Assembly (NCBI GenBank): GCA_025456145.1
Contig: JALOLD010000007.1
Coordinates: 1 to 64,000, forward strand
Direction: 5' to 3'
DNA: 64,000 nucleotides
DNA from: Thermoanaerobaculales bacterium
GTDB taxonomy: Bacteria; Acidobacteriota; Thermoanaerobaculia; Thermoanaerobaculales; Sulfomarinibacteraceae
The first letter of the stretch is position 1, and every line of letters starts with the position of its first letter. The position numbers and the translations under genes are program-made. This document shows positions 49,971 to 59,111 of the stretch, piece after piece. The notes under the pieces were generated by a model that had not been told where the DNA came from, ran no database searches, and saw only the letters and a program-made list of their open reading frames with translations.

Positions 49971-51143
49971 TCACAGCCGGTCGCCGGCGGCAACCAGCCG
50001 GTTGCGGCCGGCCCGCTTGGCGCGGTAGAGCGCCCGGTCGGCGGCCCCGAGCACCGCGGCGGCGGATCTCCGCCTCGGCCCGACGCCGGCCGCCCCGATG
50101 CTGACCGTCACCGCCACCCGGTGGGGTGCGCGGCCGCCGCGCGCCGGCGTCTCGGGCCGGACGGTGGGCCGGTCGGGCCCGCGCAGGCTGAAGGACCGGT
50201 CGGCGATCGCCCGCCGCAGCCGCTCGAGCTCGGGCCTCGCCGCGGCGACCTTTCGGCCGGGGAAGACGATGGTGAACTCCTCGCCGCCGTAGCGGTAGGC
50301 CCGGCCGCCCGCGCCGACCCCGGCGAGCTCGGCCGCGACCATCCGCAGGACCTGATCGCCGGCATCGTGGCCGTGACGGTCGTTGAACCGCTTGAAGTGG
50401 TCGATGTCGACCATCGCCAGGCAGAAGTCGCCGCCGAGCTCGGCCAGGGCGTCGTCGAGGGCGCGGCGCCCGGGCAGCCCGGTGAGCTGGTCGTGGAAGG
50501 CGAGCCGGTAGGCGTCCTCGACCAGCGACAGGAGCAGCGTCAGCATCGCCGCGCCGAGCGGCAGCGACGCCCCGGCCGGCCCGCCCCGGCCGGCGAGCGC
50601 GACCGAGCAGGCGACCGCGACCCAGAGGAGACCGGCCTCGAAGGCGCCGCGACGCACGGCGAAGGCGAGGCCGGTCACGACGACCGCGGCGCCGAGGGCG
50701 GCGGGGAGCGCTGCGGGATGCTCGAGCCGGACCCCGACCCACTCGCCGGCGACCTCGGGCGCGAGGGCGAGCCCGATCTGGGCCGCGATCGCGGCGAGCC
50801 AGATCGAGGTTGCCGGCCGCCGCAACGGACGGTCGCGGGTGACGGCGAGCAGCCCGAGGTCGAGGGCGAGAGCCAGGGCGAGGGCGGTGAGCCCGGCTGG
50901 GGAGGGGGGTGGGACAAGCCGGCCGTGCAGCACGAGTGCGGTCGCCCCGACGAGCACCGCCGCCACCGCCAGACGGTGTCGGCGATAGCGCCAGGCGAGC
51001 GCCACGGCGAAGGCGGCGGCGAGACCGACCAGGGCGTCGGCCAAGGTCGGCCTCCCGGCGATCAGACCGGTCGCTCCGGCGAGCCAGGCCGCTGCCACCA
51101 GCAGCCCGCCCGCCATGGAGGTGATCCGCGCCGCCGTTCGCAT
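49971..51143 (-). CDS. Membrane diguanylate cyclase (GGDEF)
   Basis: This 390-residue protein has about seven transmembrane helices in residues 1-205, then a GGDEF domain (~220-385). The active-site motif is RYGGEEF, with the upstream DIDHFKRFNDRHGHDAGDQVL conserved. It should make cyclic di-GMP. No RxxD inhibitory site is obvious five residues before the motif. The ATG at 51143 has TACAAT exactly six bases upstream, suggesting a leaderless message. An insertion of ~20 Arg/Pro-rich residues after RSFSLRGPDRP interrupts the late part of the domain. It is divergent from a kinase gene. Confidence 0.92.
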   Translation of the reverse strand: MRTAARITSMAGGLLVAAAWLAGATGLIAGRPTLADALVGLAAAFAVALAWRYRRHRLAVAAVLVGATALVLHGRLVPPPSPAGLTALALALALDLGLLAVTRDRPLRRPATSIWLAAIAAQIGLALAPEVAGEWVGVRLEHPAALPAALGAAVVVTGLAFAVRRGAFEAGLLWVAVACSVALAGRGGPAGASLPLGAAMLTLLLSLVEDAYRLAFHDQLTGLPGRRALDDALAELGGDFCLAMVDIDHFKRFNDRHGHDAGDQVLRMVAAELAGVGAGGRAYRYGGEEFTIVFPGRKVAAARPELERLRRAIADRSFSLRGPDRPTVRPETPARGGRAPHRVAVTVSIGAAGVGPRRRSAAAVLGAADRALYRAKRAGRNRLVAAGDRL

Positions 51144-51149
51144 CGCTCA

Positions 51150-51155
51150 ATTGTA
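51150..51155 (-). promoter_or_regulatory. TACAAT box six bases before diguanylate cyclase start
   Basis: TACAAT-N6-ATG on the minus strand. No ribosome binding site lies between box and start. Confidence 0.45.
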
Positions 51156-51298
51156 GGAGGGACGGGTCCCCCGGCCGATCGGCTGGGTCGGGCGATCGGC
51201 ATTCTGTATGATGAGGCGACGAGATCGAGGATGCTGGCGATTCCCGACAACCGGTCCGCTCGGTGTGGCTGCAGCGCAGCGACCGTGGAGCTCTTCTC

Positions 51299-54200
51299 GT
51301 GATCTGCCCAATCTGTGGCGGCGACGACGTCAGGGGCGCCGTCTGCTCGCACTGCGGCGCCGCGCTCGGCGGCGACCGCGACGCCCTCGATCAGACCGTC
51401 GCCCTGGCGGACGACGCCGTCGACGGGGCGACGTCGCCCGAGGCCGTCGATGGCGACCACACCGTCGCCCTCGACGGCGCGGACGACTCCGTGCACGATC
51501 AGCCGACCATCGGCGGCCGACCGCCGACCAACGCGTCGGTCAGGGCGGGCGGTCCGCTCGAGGTCGGCGGTTCCTTCGGCGATCGCTACCGCATCGACGA
51601 GCTGCTCGGCTTCGGCGGGATGGGCGCGGTCTACAGGGCGTGGGACGAGAAGGTCGGGATCCCGGTGGCGCTCAAGGTCGTTCGCACCGGGGTGACCGAC
51701 GACCCGGCGATGACCCGCCAGCTCGATCGCCGGTTCAAGCGCGAGCTGCTTCTTGCGCGCCAGGTCACCCACAAGAACGTGGTCAGGATCCACGACCTCG
51801 GCGAGATCGAAGGCGTCAAGTTCATCACCATGACCTACATCGACGGCGAGGACCTGGCGCACGTGCTGCAGCGCGAGGGGACCCTGTCGGTCGCCGATGC
51901 CCTCAGGGTCCTGCGGCCGGCATTGTCGGGGCTCGTGGCGGCACATCAGGCCGGGGTCGTCCACCGCGATCTCAAGCCGGCCAACGTCATGATCGAGCCG
52001 TCGACCGGCGAGAGCTACATCATGGATTTCGGGATCGCCAAGGCGGCCGACAATCTCAGCGCGGTCGATCTCGAGGGCGCGGCGCGGGGCCGTACCCCGG
52101 CGCCCGGGGGCGACGCCGGAGAGACCGCAGCCGGCGGTCTCGTCGGGACCCTGCAGTACATGGCGCCGGAGCAGCTGAGGGCCGGCACGGACGTCGACCA
52201 GCGGGCCGACGTCTACGCCTTCGGCCTGATCTTCTACGACCTGCTGGTCGGCAGGCGCCGGATCGAGAAGGCGGCGAGCGCGATCAGCGAGTTCCACGGC
52301 CGGGTCGAGGCGGCGCCGCCCCCGCCGCGGTCGCTCGATCCTGCGATTCCCGAGGCGGTCAACGAGATCGTCGTCCGCTGCCTCGATCCCGACCCGGACA
52401 ACCGTTTCCAGTCCTCGGCGGAGCTCGAGGAGGCCCTCGACCGGCTCGACGACGAGGGACACCCGCTGCCCGTCACGCGGCTGCTGACGCCGCGGCTCGC
52501 GGCGGCGGCGGCGGCGCTGCTCGTCGCGTTGGTCGCCGGGACGTGGTGGCTGGCCTCGCTGCGCGCCCCGGCCGCTCCGACCGAGCCGATCTCGGTGCTC
52601 GTCGCCGACTTCGTCAACTCGACCGGCGACGCGGCGTTCGACGGGGCGCTCGAGCAGGCCCTGACGATCGCGATGGAGGGCGCGTCGTTCATCAGTGCCT
52701 TCCCGCCGGCCAACGCTCGCGAGATCGCCGAGCGTCTCCAGCCCGGTCACGGCGTCGACGAGGAGATGGCCCGGTTGATCTCCCGACGCGAGGGGGTGAG
52801 CGTGATCCTCGTCGGAACGCTTTCCGGCGGCGAGCGCGGCTACGGCGTCACGGTCGAGGCTCTCGACCCCGGAGTGGAGGCCGGCGAGGGGAGGCCGCTG
52901 GCGACCGCCAGAGCGGCCGCGAGAACCAAGGGGGACGTCCTCGCGGCGGTCGCCCAGGCCGCCGCCGATCTCCGGGGAGATCTCGGCGACACGACCCCCG
53001 AGAGCGATCGGATGGCGGCGGCGGAGACCTTCACCACCGCGTCGCTCGACGCGATGCGCGCCTACTCGCGAGGTCAGGACCTGTCGGTTCAAGGCGACTT
53101 CGAGGGGGCGCTGGCGGCCTACGAGGAAGCGGTCGCCAGCGACCCGGCCTTTGGACGCGCCTATGCCGGGATGGGAGTGGTCCACGGGAACCTCCGCCAG
53201 GAAGAGGCGGCGGAGGCGAGCTACCAGAAGGCCCTCCAGCACCTCGACCGGATGTCCGAGCGCGAGCGTTACCGCACCCTCGGCGGCTACTACCTGCTGG
53301 TGTCGCGCAACTACGAGAAGGCGATCGAGAACTACGAGACCCTCGTTGAGCTCTTCCCGGCGGACGGCGGTGGGCACTCGAACCTCGCCTTCGCCTACCT
53401 CAACCTGCGCGACTTCGACCGGGCGGTGGCGTCGGGAGCCGAGGCGGTCGAGCTCGACCCGAAGAACGTGATCAAGCGGATGAACTACGCGATGTACGCG
53501 ATGTACGCCGGCGACTTCGCGACCGCGATGACCGAGTCGGCGACGGTGCTCGAGCAGAACCCGGCCTTCGGCTATGCCCGCTTCACCCTCGGGCGGGCGG
53601 CGATGGCAGCCGGGGACATCGGCACCGCGCGGTCCGCGTTCGCCGAGCTTGGCGCCGCGGGCGGCATGGGCTCGTCGCTCGCGCCGATGGGCGAGGCGGA
53701 CCTCGAGATGACGCTCGGTCGACATCACGCGGCCCAGGCCCTGCTCGACGCCGCCATCGGCTCGACCGAGAGCCCGTTCGAGCGCGCGTCGATGCTCGTA
53801 GCGATGGCGGAGGCCCGGCTCGCGATGGGCGATCCGCGGGGAGCCCTCGAGACGGCGCGGCGCGGGCTCGCCGAGAGCCAGCACGAGAGCGTCCTCTATC
53901 TCGGCGCCCGGGTGCTGCTCCACGCCGGGGACGCCGACGGGATGGAGGAGGTCGCCGTTCGCCTCGAGGACAGACTCCAGAGCCAGACCACCGCCCTCGC
54001 CGGTCTGCTGCGCGGCGAACGGGCGCTCGCCGAGGGGCGTCGGCCGGAGGCCGTGCGGGTGCTGCGCGAGGCCTGGCAGGAGTCCGACATCTGGTTCGCC
54101 CGGTTTCTGCTCGGTCGCGCCTACCTCGAGGTCGGCCACCTTCCGGAGGCGCTCGACGAGCTCGATGCCTGCGTCCGACGCAAGGGCGAGATCACCGACG

Positions 54201-54391
54201 TCTTCCTGGTCGACAGCGCGACCCTTCGCCATTATCCGCCGGCCCTCTACTGGCTTGGCCGGGTCGAGGAGGCGATGGGCAACGACGAGGCCGCGGCCGT
54301 TGCCTACCGGGGCTTCCTCGAGCTGCGCTCGACCGCTGACACGCCGGACGAGCTCGCCGCCGATGCCACCGCCCGGCTCGGACCGGGCTGA
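51299..54391 (+). CDS. Zinc-ribbon Ser/Thr kinase with TPR domain
   Basis: This 1030-residue protein starts at GTG 51299, eight bases after GGAG. A four-Cys zinc ribbon (CPICGG and CSHCGA, residues ~3-22) is followed by a Thr/Asp-rich linker with two DxTVAL motifs and a QPTIGG. The kinase domain is at ~95-385: GFGGMGAVYRA, Lys126, VHRDLKPANVM with Asp224, DFG Asp243, APEQL. A transmembrane helix at ~400-421 precedes a ~130-residue region resembling FlgO/TolB-like domains (VLVADFVNSTGD). Nine or more TPRs follow to the C-terminus. This layout is common in Acidobacteria. Substrates are unknown. Confidence 0.92.
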   Translation: MICPICGGDDVRGAVCSHCGAALGGDRDALDQTVALADDAVDGATSPEAVDGDHTVALDGADDSVHDQPTIGGRPPTNASVRAGGPLEVGGSFGDRYRIDELLGFGGMGAVYRAWDEKVGIPVALKVVRTGVTDDPAMTRQLDRRFKRELLLARQVTHKNVVRIHDLGEIEGVKFITMTYIDGEDLAHVLQREGTLSVADALRVLRPALSGLVAAHQAGVVHRDLKPANVMIEPSTGESYIMDFGIAKAADNLSAVDLEGAARGRTPAPGGDAGETAAGGLVGTLQYMAPEQLRAGTDVDQRADVYAFGLIFYDLLVGRRRIEKAASAISEFHGRVEAAPPPPRSLDPAIPEAVNEIVVRCLDPDPDNRFQSSAELEEALDRLDDEGHPLPVTRLLTPRLAAAAAALLVALVAGTWWLASLRAPAAPTEPISVLVADFVNSTGDAAFDGALEQALTIAMEGASFISAFPPANAREIAERLQPGHGVDEEMARLISRREGVSVILVGTLSGGERGYGVTVEALDPGVEAGEGRPLATARAAARTKGDVLAAVAQAAADLRGDLGDTTPESDRMAAAETFTTASLDAMRAYSRGQDLSVQGDFEGALAAYEEAVASDPAFGRAYAGMGVVHGNLRQEEAAEASYQKALQHLDRMSERERYRTLGGYYLLVSRNYEKAIENYETLVELFPADGGGHSNLAFAYLNLRDFDRAVASGAEAVELDPKNVIKRMNYAMYAMYAGDFATAMTESATVLEQNPAFGYARFTLGRAAMAAGDIGTARSAFAELGAAGGMGSSLAPMGEADLEMTLGRHHAAQALLDAAIGSTESPFERASMLVAMAEARLAMGDPRGALETARRGLAESQHESVLYLGARVLLHAGDADGMEEVAVRLEDRLQSQTTALAGLLRGERALAEGRRPEAVRVLREAWQESDIWFARFLLGRAYLEVGHLPEALDELDACVRRKGEITDVFLVDSATLRHYPPALYWLGRVEEAMGNDEAAAVAYRGFLELRSTADTPDELAADATARLGPG

Positions 54392-54421
54392 GCGGAGCTC
54401 AGGCCGGTAGCGGGGCTCGGG

Positions 54422-54454
54422 CGGCGCGGCGCCACCGGGGGCGGCGCCGCGCCG
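54422..54454. terminator. Bidirectional hairpin between convergent genes
   Basis: CGGCGCGGCGCC (54422-54433) pairs perfectly with GGCGCCGCGCCG (54443-54454) over 12 bp. It lies midway in the 81-base gap between the kinase and the NPFVI protein genes and can serve both strands. No T-tract is visible. Confidence 0.65.
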
Positions 54455-54472
54455 GGATCGGTCCGGTGGCGA

Positions 54473-57400
54473 TCACTTGAGCTCGATCATCAGCGGGTCG
54501 CCGAGGTGACTCGTGGTGTCGAGCTGATCGGTCGTCGGGTGGTAGATCGCGAGGAAGTAGCAGCCCCGGTCGAGCCCTGCCGTGTCCCAGTTGAACTGCC
54601 AGTCGCCGCCGACATAGCGGAGGTCCGACGACCCCGGGTCCTCGACCCAGGTCAGCGGTGTGCCGGTCGAGCCGCAGGGAACGAAGCCGGTGACCCGGAT
54701 CTCGGGCATTGCGGCCGAGCTGTCGACGAGCGCTCCGGTGGCGGGATCGGTGTAGCGCCACTTGAGCGGGATCGCCGACCCGGCGTTGACCTTGTAGTTC
54801 GGGCGCCACGGGCTGTCGAAGCCGACGAAGATCCAGTTCGGGACCGGGTCATACACGGTGATCGTCGCCGACCCGGTCGCCGCCGTCTCGAGGTCGGCGA
54901 CCTCGAAGACGAAACCGTCCACGCCGACGAAGCCGGGGTTCGGCGTGTAGGTGAAGATCCCGGTCGCCGCGTCGTCGATCACGGCGGCGCCGTGGGCCGG
55001 CCCCGAGAGAATCGAGAAGGTCAGGGCGTCGCCGTCGATGTCGGCGCCGGGCAGGGTCGCGGTCAGCGGGGTGTTCTCGGCGGTCTCCCACGAGGCGTCG
55101 CCGGCGGTCGGTGGGTCGTTGACCGGGAGCACGTTGATGGTCACGGTGGCGGCGGCGCCGAGCTCCCCGTCCGAGACCTCGACATCGAAGGTGTCGACGC
55201 CGTTGAAGTCCGGGTCGGGCAGGTAGCTGAAGACTCCGTCGACGATCTCCCATATCCCGTGCGCCGGCGGCGAGGTCACGACGTAGGTCAGCGGGTCGTC
55301 GTCCGGGTCGACGGCGAGGACCGCGGTCAACGGCGCGACCGGGTCCTCGTCGATGTCATAGCTGGTGACCGGGAAGAAGGGCGGTTGGTTCGGACTCACG
55401 AGCGTGATCGGTACGGCCAGCCAGTTGTTGACCTCGTTGAACTCCGAGACCTCCTTGGTGTCGTCGACGATGAGCACCAGGGCGTAGTCGCCCTCGTCGA
55501 GGGTCGGCATCGTCAGATCGACCGGCTCGAGGTGCTCGGTCGCACCGACCGGGATGGTGTTCGCCGCGGAGGGGACGAACTCGGGGACGAGCGCGCACTC
55601 GGGACCGGACACGTCGAGCACCGCGTCGACGGGGTGGGAGGCGATGTAGCCGGGATCGCACACCGCGAAGCCGTGCCGGAGGATTCCGTTCTCGGCGGTG
55701 GCGTCGCCGTAGCCCTGGTTGACCACGTCCCAGCCGCCGGCCGGGAAACCGGTCAGCGTCCCGCCGACCGGTGCCGTGACCGGGCTCGGGTCGACCGAGG
55801 CGGGCACGAGGTCGGGGGCGAGCGAGAACACGTTGCAGTTGACCGGGTTGGCCGGGTCGCAGGGCAGCGGCACGATGACCAGGCTCGGCGGGTCGAGCAG
55901 CGGATCGTAGACCAGGCCGCCGGTCTTGAGCGCCGCCCCCCCGCCGAGCTTGAAGGCACGCAGCGTGATGTTGACCTCGCTCGACGCCGGCGGCGCCTTG
56001 GTCGTGCCGTCGTCGGCGGATCCGTCGCTCGGCGCCATGGTAAAGGTCGAGTTGATGACGAAGGGGTTGATGACGAAGGGGTTGATGACGAAGGGGTTGA
56101 TCACGAAGGGATTGATGACGAAGGGGTTGTAGACCGAGTCGTTGGGGTCCTGAGTGACGTTGGCGAGGATCTGTGGTTGGGCGACGTTGGCCGAGCCGCA
56201 GCCCGAGAGCCCGCCGTACAGCGAGCCCTTGTAGGCGATGAGCTGGAAGACATAGCCGGCGTCGAGAAAGGCCTGCGCGTTGTCGATGTTGACCAACGGA
56301 AGGTAGCTCGAGGCGGTGTTGCTGGCGCCCGGCGTCACCGTCCAGGTCGTATCGATGACCTCCTCGATCGGGCTGTTGATGACGAAGGGGTTGATCACGA
56401 AGGGGTTGATGACGAAGGGGTTGATCACGAAGGGGTTGATGACGAAGGGGTTGATCACGAAGGGGTTGATCACGAAGGGGTTGGCCGCGCCGTCGTTGAT
56501 GACGAAGGGGTTGATGACGAACGGATCGGTCACCTCGGGGTACTGCGCGTCGGCGGCGCCGTCGAGCGCCGCGATCGGCGGGTTCTCGGGGTCGAGGTTG
56601 AGCGTGATGGCGCCGGTCGCGCACTCGCCGGCGCACGGCGGAAGCTCGGAGACCTGGATCCTGATCGGCGGGACCGCCCCGCTGTCGACATAGACCATCA
56701 GCGCCGTGCCGGAGCGGGGGAAGATCTCGACGATTCCGGAGTCGATGTCGGGGTTGGTTCGGACGAACGAGGCCGAGCCGGCGCCGACGACGATCTCGAC
56801 GAGGTACGAGCGGGTCTCGTCGGTCTGGTTTCGGATCGAGATCGGGAAGCCGCGCTGGTCGTCGAGCTGCTTGTAGGTGGTCGGGGCGCTCAGCGCGAGC
56901 GCCGTGCTCACCCTGGCGGTCAGCACGTCGGTGTTGCGCGAGCCGGGGTTGAGGCAGCCCGGGAGGTTGGCGGGCGGGCTGTCGTAGGGGGCGTCGTAGA
57001 ACTGGTAGCCGTCCCACTCGTTGGGACCCGGCGGCGGGGCGAGATGTCGGTTGTCGGCGAAGACCGCGTGGAAGCTGCGGGTCGGAACGTCGGTGGGACC
57101 GCTGGCCCACCGCCAACCCGAGCCGTCGAAGGTGAACTGAATCTCGGGCGCGAGATCGACGTAGTCGCCGATGAAGGGTGAGGTCCCGGCCGCCGACTGC
57201 GGCGCATTGGCCCGATTGACCTGGCGGATGCACGACGGGTAGCCGGGGCCGGAGTCCGGCGAGCACGGCGAGCTGACCGCCGCGACGTCGGTCAGGTCCT
57301 CGCCATCGGTGAGGTCGGCGCCGGCGCGGATCGGGTAGCGCGAGACCTGGGTGGTCGAGCCCTCGTTGAGGAGGTCGCCGGTGGCCGGGTCGAGGAGGGC

Positions 57401-59008
57401 GGCGCGCAGGTCGAGAACCCGGTCGTAGCCGCTGATGAAACCAGTGTAGGGGCTGGGGTCGGCCTCGGACGTCAGCCACTCGCTCGAGGTTCCGGAGCCG
57501 TAGTTGGCGATCCGGCCCCGCGACTCGTAGTAGGCGAGGACCAGCCGGCCGCCTCCGAAGCTCAGCTTCGGCATCACCTGCGGCCCGGAGGGACGCCACT
57601 GCGGCAGCAGACCGAAGCCGGGCGACGGGAGGTCAGGGCTGCCCGGGACGTCCCGGTCGGCGAGGTCGACCGCCCGGCGGTTGTTCGGCAGGCCGTCGAC
57701 GTCGGTCCAGATCCGGCCGCCGTCGGTGGAGCGGACGACGACGATGCGCGGCGAGCCGGTCGGGTCGGGCCGTCCGAGGTCGGGGCTGCCCGGGTCGATG
57801 TCGACCCGCTCCTGCCAGGCCGCGACGACCGTGCCCTGGTCGGTCACCGTCGCCGTCGGGAAGCCGTTCGAGCGGAAGGCGACCTCGGGGAAGCCGGGGT
57901 TGAGGTCGCTCGGGATCTGCAGCGGCGCCACGGTGGTCGGGATGGTCGGCTGGTCGAAGGGCGCCATCGCCGGGCCGCCGGTCAGCACCACGGGCTTGCT
58001 CCACTTCCCACCGAGGTTGGTCGATCGCACCATGAGGATCGCGTCGGGCGCGAAGAAGTGGCGCCAGATCATGTAGATGGTGCCGTTCGCCGGGTCGACC
58101 GCGAGGGCCGAGCCCTGGTTCTGGTTGTAGGGTGGGTTGAGCTTCTGGGTGTCGAACGTGAGCCCGCCGTCGAAGGACCGGGCGAAGCTCACCTTGCTCT
58201 GGAACTTCCCGTCCTTGTCGAGGCCGTTGAAGGTCGAGTAGCTGACATAGACCGCGTCGGCGCAGAGGTCGCCGCCCGGGCCGCGAGCGATGTCGACCTC
58301 GATGTCCGGCTTGTCGAGGAAGTAGCCGTGGGTCGCGTTGTTGCCCGACTCGATGACGGTCATCCCCTGGTAGACGATCGAGTCGCCGCCCTCGCTGTTG
58401 TTGAGGTCCTGATACCGAGCGACCACGAGCTTGCTCTCGCCGCCGCGGGTGAAGGCCATGAAGACGACGTAGAGCTTGCCGCAGGGCCCCGGGGCCACCA
58501 CCGGGTCGGTGGCCGCCTCGAGACCGTAGACCGGCGCGGCGAGCGAGGCCGGCGAGTGATCGAACGGCGCACCGGGCAGAAAGGCGCCGCTCCAGGTCAG
58601 CCCGCCGTCGTACGACCGGCTCATTCCGACCCATGCCTCGGCGGCGGCGATCGGCGCCGACGCGACCGTCGGGAGGGACAGCCAGGACCCGGCGAGCAGG
58701 AACGTGCGGGTGGCGTTGAGGGCGGCGATCACCGCCTCCGCCTGACCGAGACCCGCGTCGTCGGGGATGTCGACCGCGCGGTAGTCGTTGAAGAAGGCGA
58801 CGAGGTGGTCGGGGTTGCGGGTCGAGGCGGCGATGGTCGGCTCGACCTGGCGCTGCAAGAAGCCGTCGCCGATGACGAACCAGTCATCCGGCGCGTCCTC
58901 GGGCAGTACCACCGGGAGGACGTTGACGTTGGTTCCCGCCTGCTGGGCGAGAGCCATCGGCGAGACGGCGACGGCGCACAGAACAGCGATCTTGACGCTC
59001 AGTCTCAT
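54473..59008 (-). CDS. Giant secreted protein with NPFVI repeat arrays
   Basis: This 1511-residue exported protein has a signal peptide (1-21, ending SPMALA). The N-terminal ~600 residues are a sialidase/BNR-like propeller with Asp boxes SYDGGLTW (~130), SFDGGLTF (~280) and STDGGRIW (~428). At ~827-878 and ~960-986 lie two arrays of the pentapeptide (N/D)PFVI: nine copies, then five copies, encoded by 15-base tandem units. A CARDB-like domain (~1090-1200, EFNEVNNWLAVPI), two tandem-95/cadherin-like repeats (~1210-1395) and a PxKF-like C-terminal domain (NAGSAIPLKWRY, ~1400-1511) follow. It is probably surface-attached or released. The function of the arrays is unknown. Confidence 0.9.
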   Translation of the reverse strand: MRLSVKIAVLCAVAVSPMALAQQAGTNVNVLPVVLPEDAPDDWFVIGDGFLQRQVEPTIAASTRNPDHLVAFFNDYRAVDIPDDAGLGQAEAVIAALNATRTFLLAGSWLSLPTVASAPIAAAEAWVGMSRSYDGGLTWSGAFLPGAPFDHSPASLAAPVYGLEAATDPVVAPGPCGKLYVVFMAFTRGGESKLVVARYQDLNNSEGGDSIVYQGMTVIESGNNATHGYFLDKPDIEVDIARGPGGDLCADAVYVSYSTFNGLDKDGKFQSKVSFARSFDGGLTFDTQKLNPPYNQNQGSALAVDPANGTIYMIWRHFFAPDAILMVRSTNLGGKWSKPVVLTGGPAMAPFDQPTIPTTVAPLQIPSDLNPGFPEVAFRSNGFPTATVTDQGTVVAAWQERVDIDPGSPDLGRPDPTGSPRIVVVRSTDGGRIWTDVDGLPNNRRAVDLADRDVPGSPDLPSPGFGLLPQWRPSGPQVMPKLSFGGGRLVLAYYESRGRIANYGSGTSSEWLTSEADPSPYTGFISGYDRVLDLRAALLDPATGDLLNEGSTTQVSRYPIRAGADLTDGEDLTDVAAVSSPCSPDSGPGYPSCIRQVNRANAPQSAAGTSPFIGDYVDLAPEIQFTFDGSGWRWASGPTDVPTRSFHAVFADNRHLAPPPGPNEWDGYQFYDAPYDSPPANLPGCLNPGSRNTDVLTARVSTALALSAPTTYKQLDDQRGFPISIRNQTDETRSYLVEIVVGAGSASFVRTNPDIDSGIVEIFPRSGTALMVYVDSGAVPPIRIQVSELPPCAGECATGAITLNLDPENPPIAALDGAADAQYPEVTDPFVINPFVINDGAANPFVINPFVINPFVINPFVINPFVINPFVINPFVINSPIEEVIDTTWTVTPGASNTASSYLPLVNIDNAQAFLDAGYVFQLIAYKGSLYGGLSGCGSANVAQPQILANVTQDPNDSVYNPFVINPFVINPFVINPFVINPFVINSTFTMAPSDGSADDGTTKAPPASSEVNITLRAFKLGGGAALKTGGLVYDPLLDPPSLVIVPLPCDPANPVNCNVFSLAPDLVPASVDPSPVTAPVGGTLTGFPAGGWDVVNQGYGDATAENGILRHGFAVCDPGYIASHPVDAVLDVSGPECALVPEFVPSAANTIPVGATEHLEPVDLTMPTLDEGDYALVLIVDDTKEVSEFNEVNNWLAVPITLVSPNQPPFFPVTSYDIDEDPVAPLTAVLAVDPDDDPLTYVVTSPPAHGIWEIVDGVFSYLPDPDFNGVDTFDVEVSDGELGAAATVTINVLPVNDPPTAGDASWETAENTPLTATLPGADIDGDALTFSILSGPAHGAAVIDDAATGIFTYTPNPGFVGVDGFVFEVADLETAATGSATITVYDPVPNWIFVGFDSPWRPNYKVNAGSAIPLKWRYTDPATGALVDSSAAMPEIRVTGFVPCGSTGTPLTWVEDPGSSDLRYVGGDWQFNWDTAGLDRGCYFLAIYHPTTDQLDTTSHLGDPLMIELK
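56051..56128 (-). repeat. 15-bp tandem array, five NPFVI units
   Basis: Five in-frame copies of AACCCCTTCGTCATC (Val codon GTC or GTG), encoding (NPFVI)5 plus a final Asn. One unit has AAT CCC. Confidence 0.95.
56375..56527 (-). repeat. 15-bp tandem array, nine (N/D)PFVI units
   Basis: Two units, a 12-base spacer coding DGAA, then seven contiguous units. In the seven-unit run the Val codon alternates GTC and GTG over most of its length, which suggests growth by duplication of 30-base dimers. Confidence 0.95.
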
Positions 59009-59071
59009 GATCGAACCTCCCAGTACTCCGGACGAAGCCCATCTCTGATCAAATCATCATGATGTTGCGAG

Positions 59072-59080
59072 AGAGTAGCA
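59072..59080 (-). promoter_or_regulatory. Extended -10 box upstream of NPFVI protein gene
   Basis: TGCTACTCT on the minus strand (TGn plus TACTCT). A CATCATGATG palindrome lies just downstream at 59055-59064, and GGGAGG precedes the start at 59008. The leader is about 60 bases. Confidence 0.45.
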
Positions 59081-59111
59081 CAGCTCCGGGCCTGGTGGAG
59101 GGTGGTTGGGG

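Noticed and set aside
51062-54232. 1056-codon minus-strand ORF opposite the zinc-ribbon kinase
   Set aside because: The plus strand has complete kinase motifs; the minus translation is compositional shadow.
56051-56527. CRISPR array
   Set aside because: The 15-base repeats are contiguous, in frame and have no spacers. They encode a peptide repeat.
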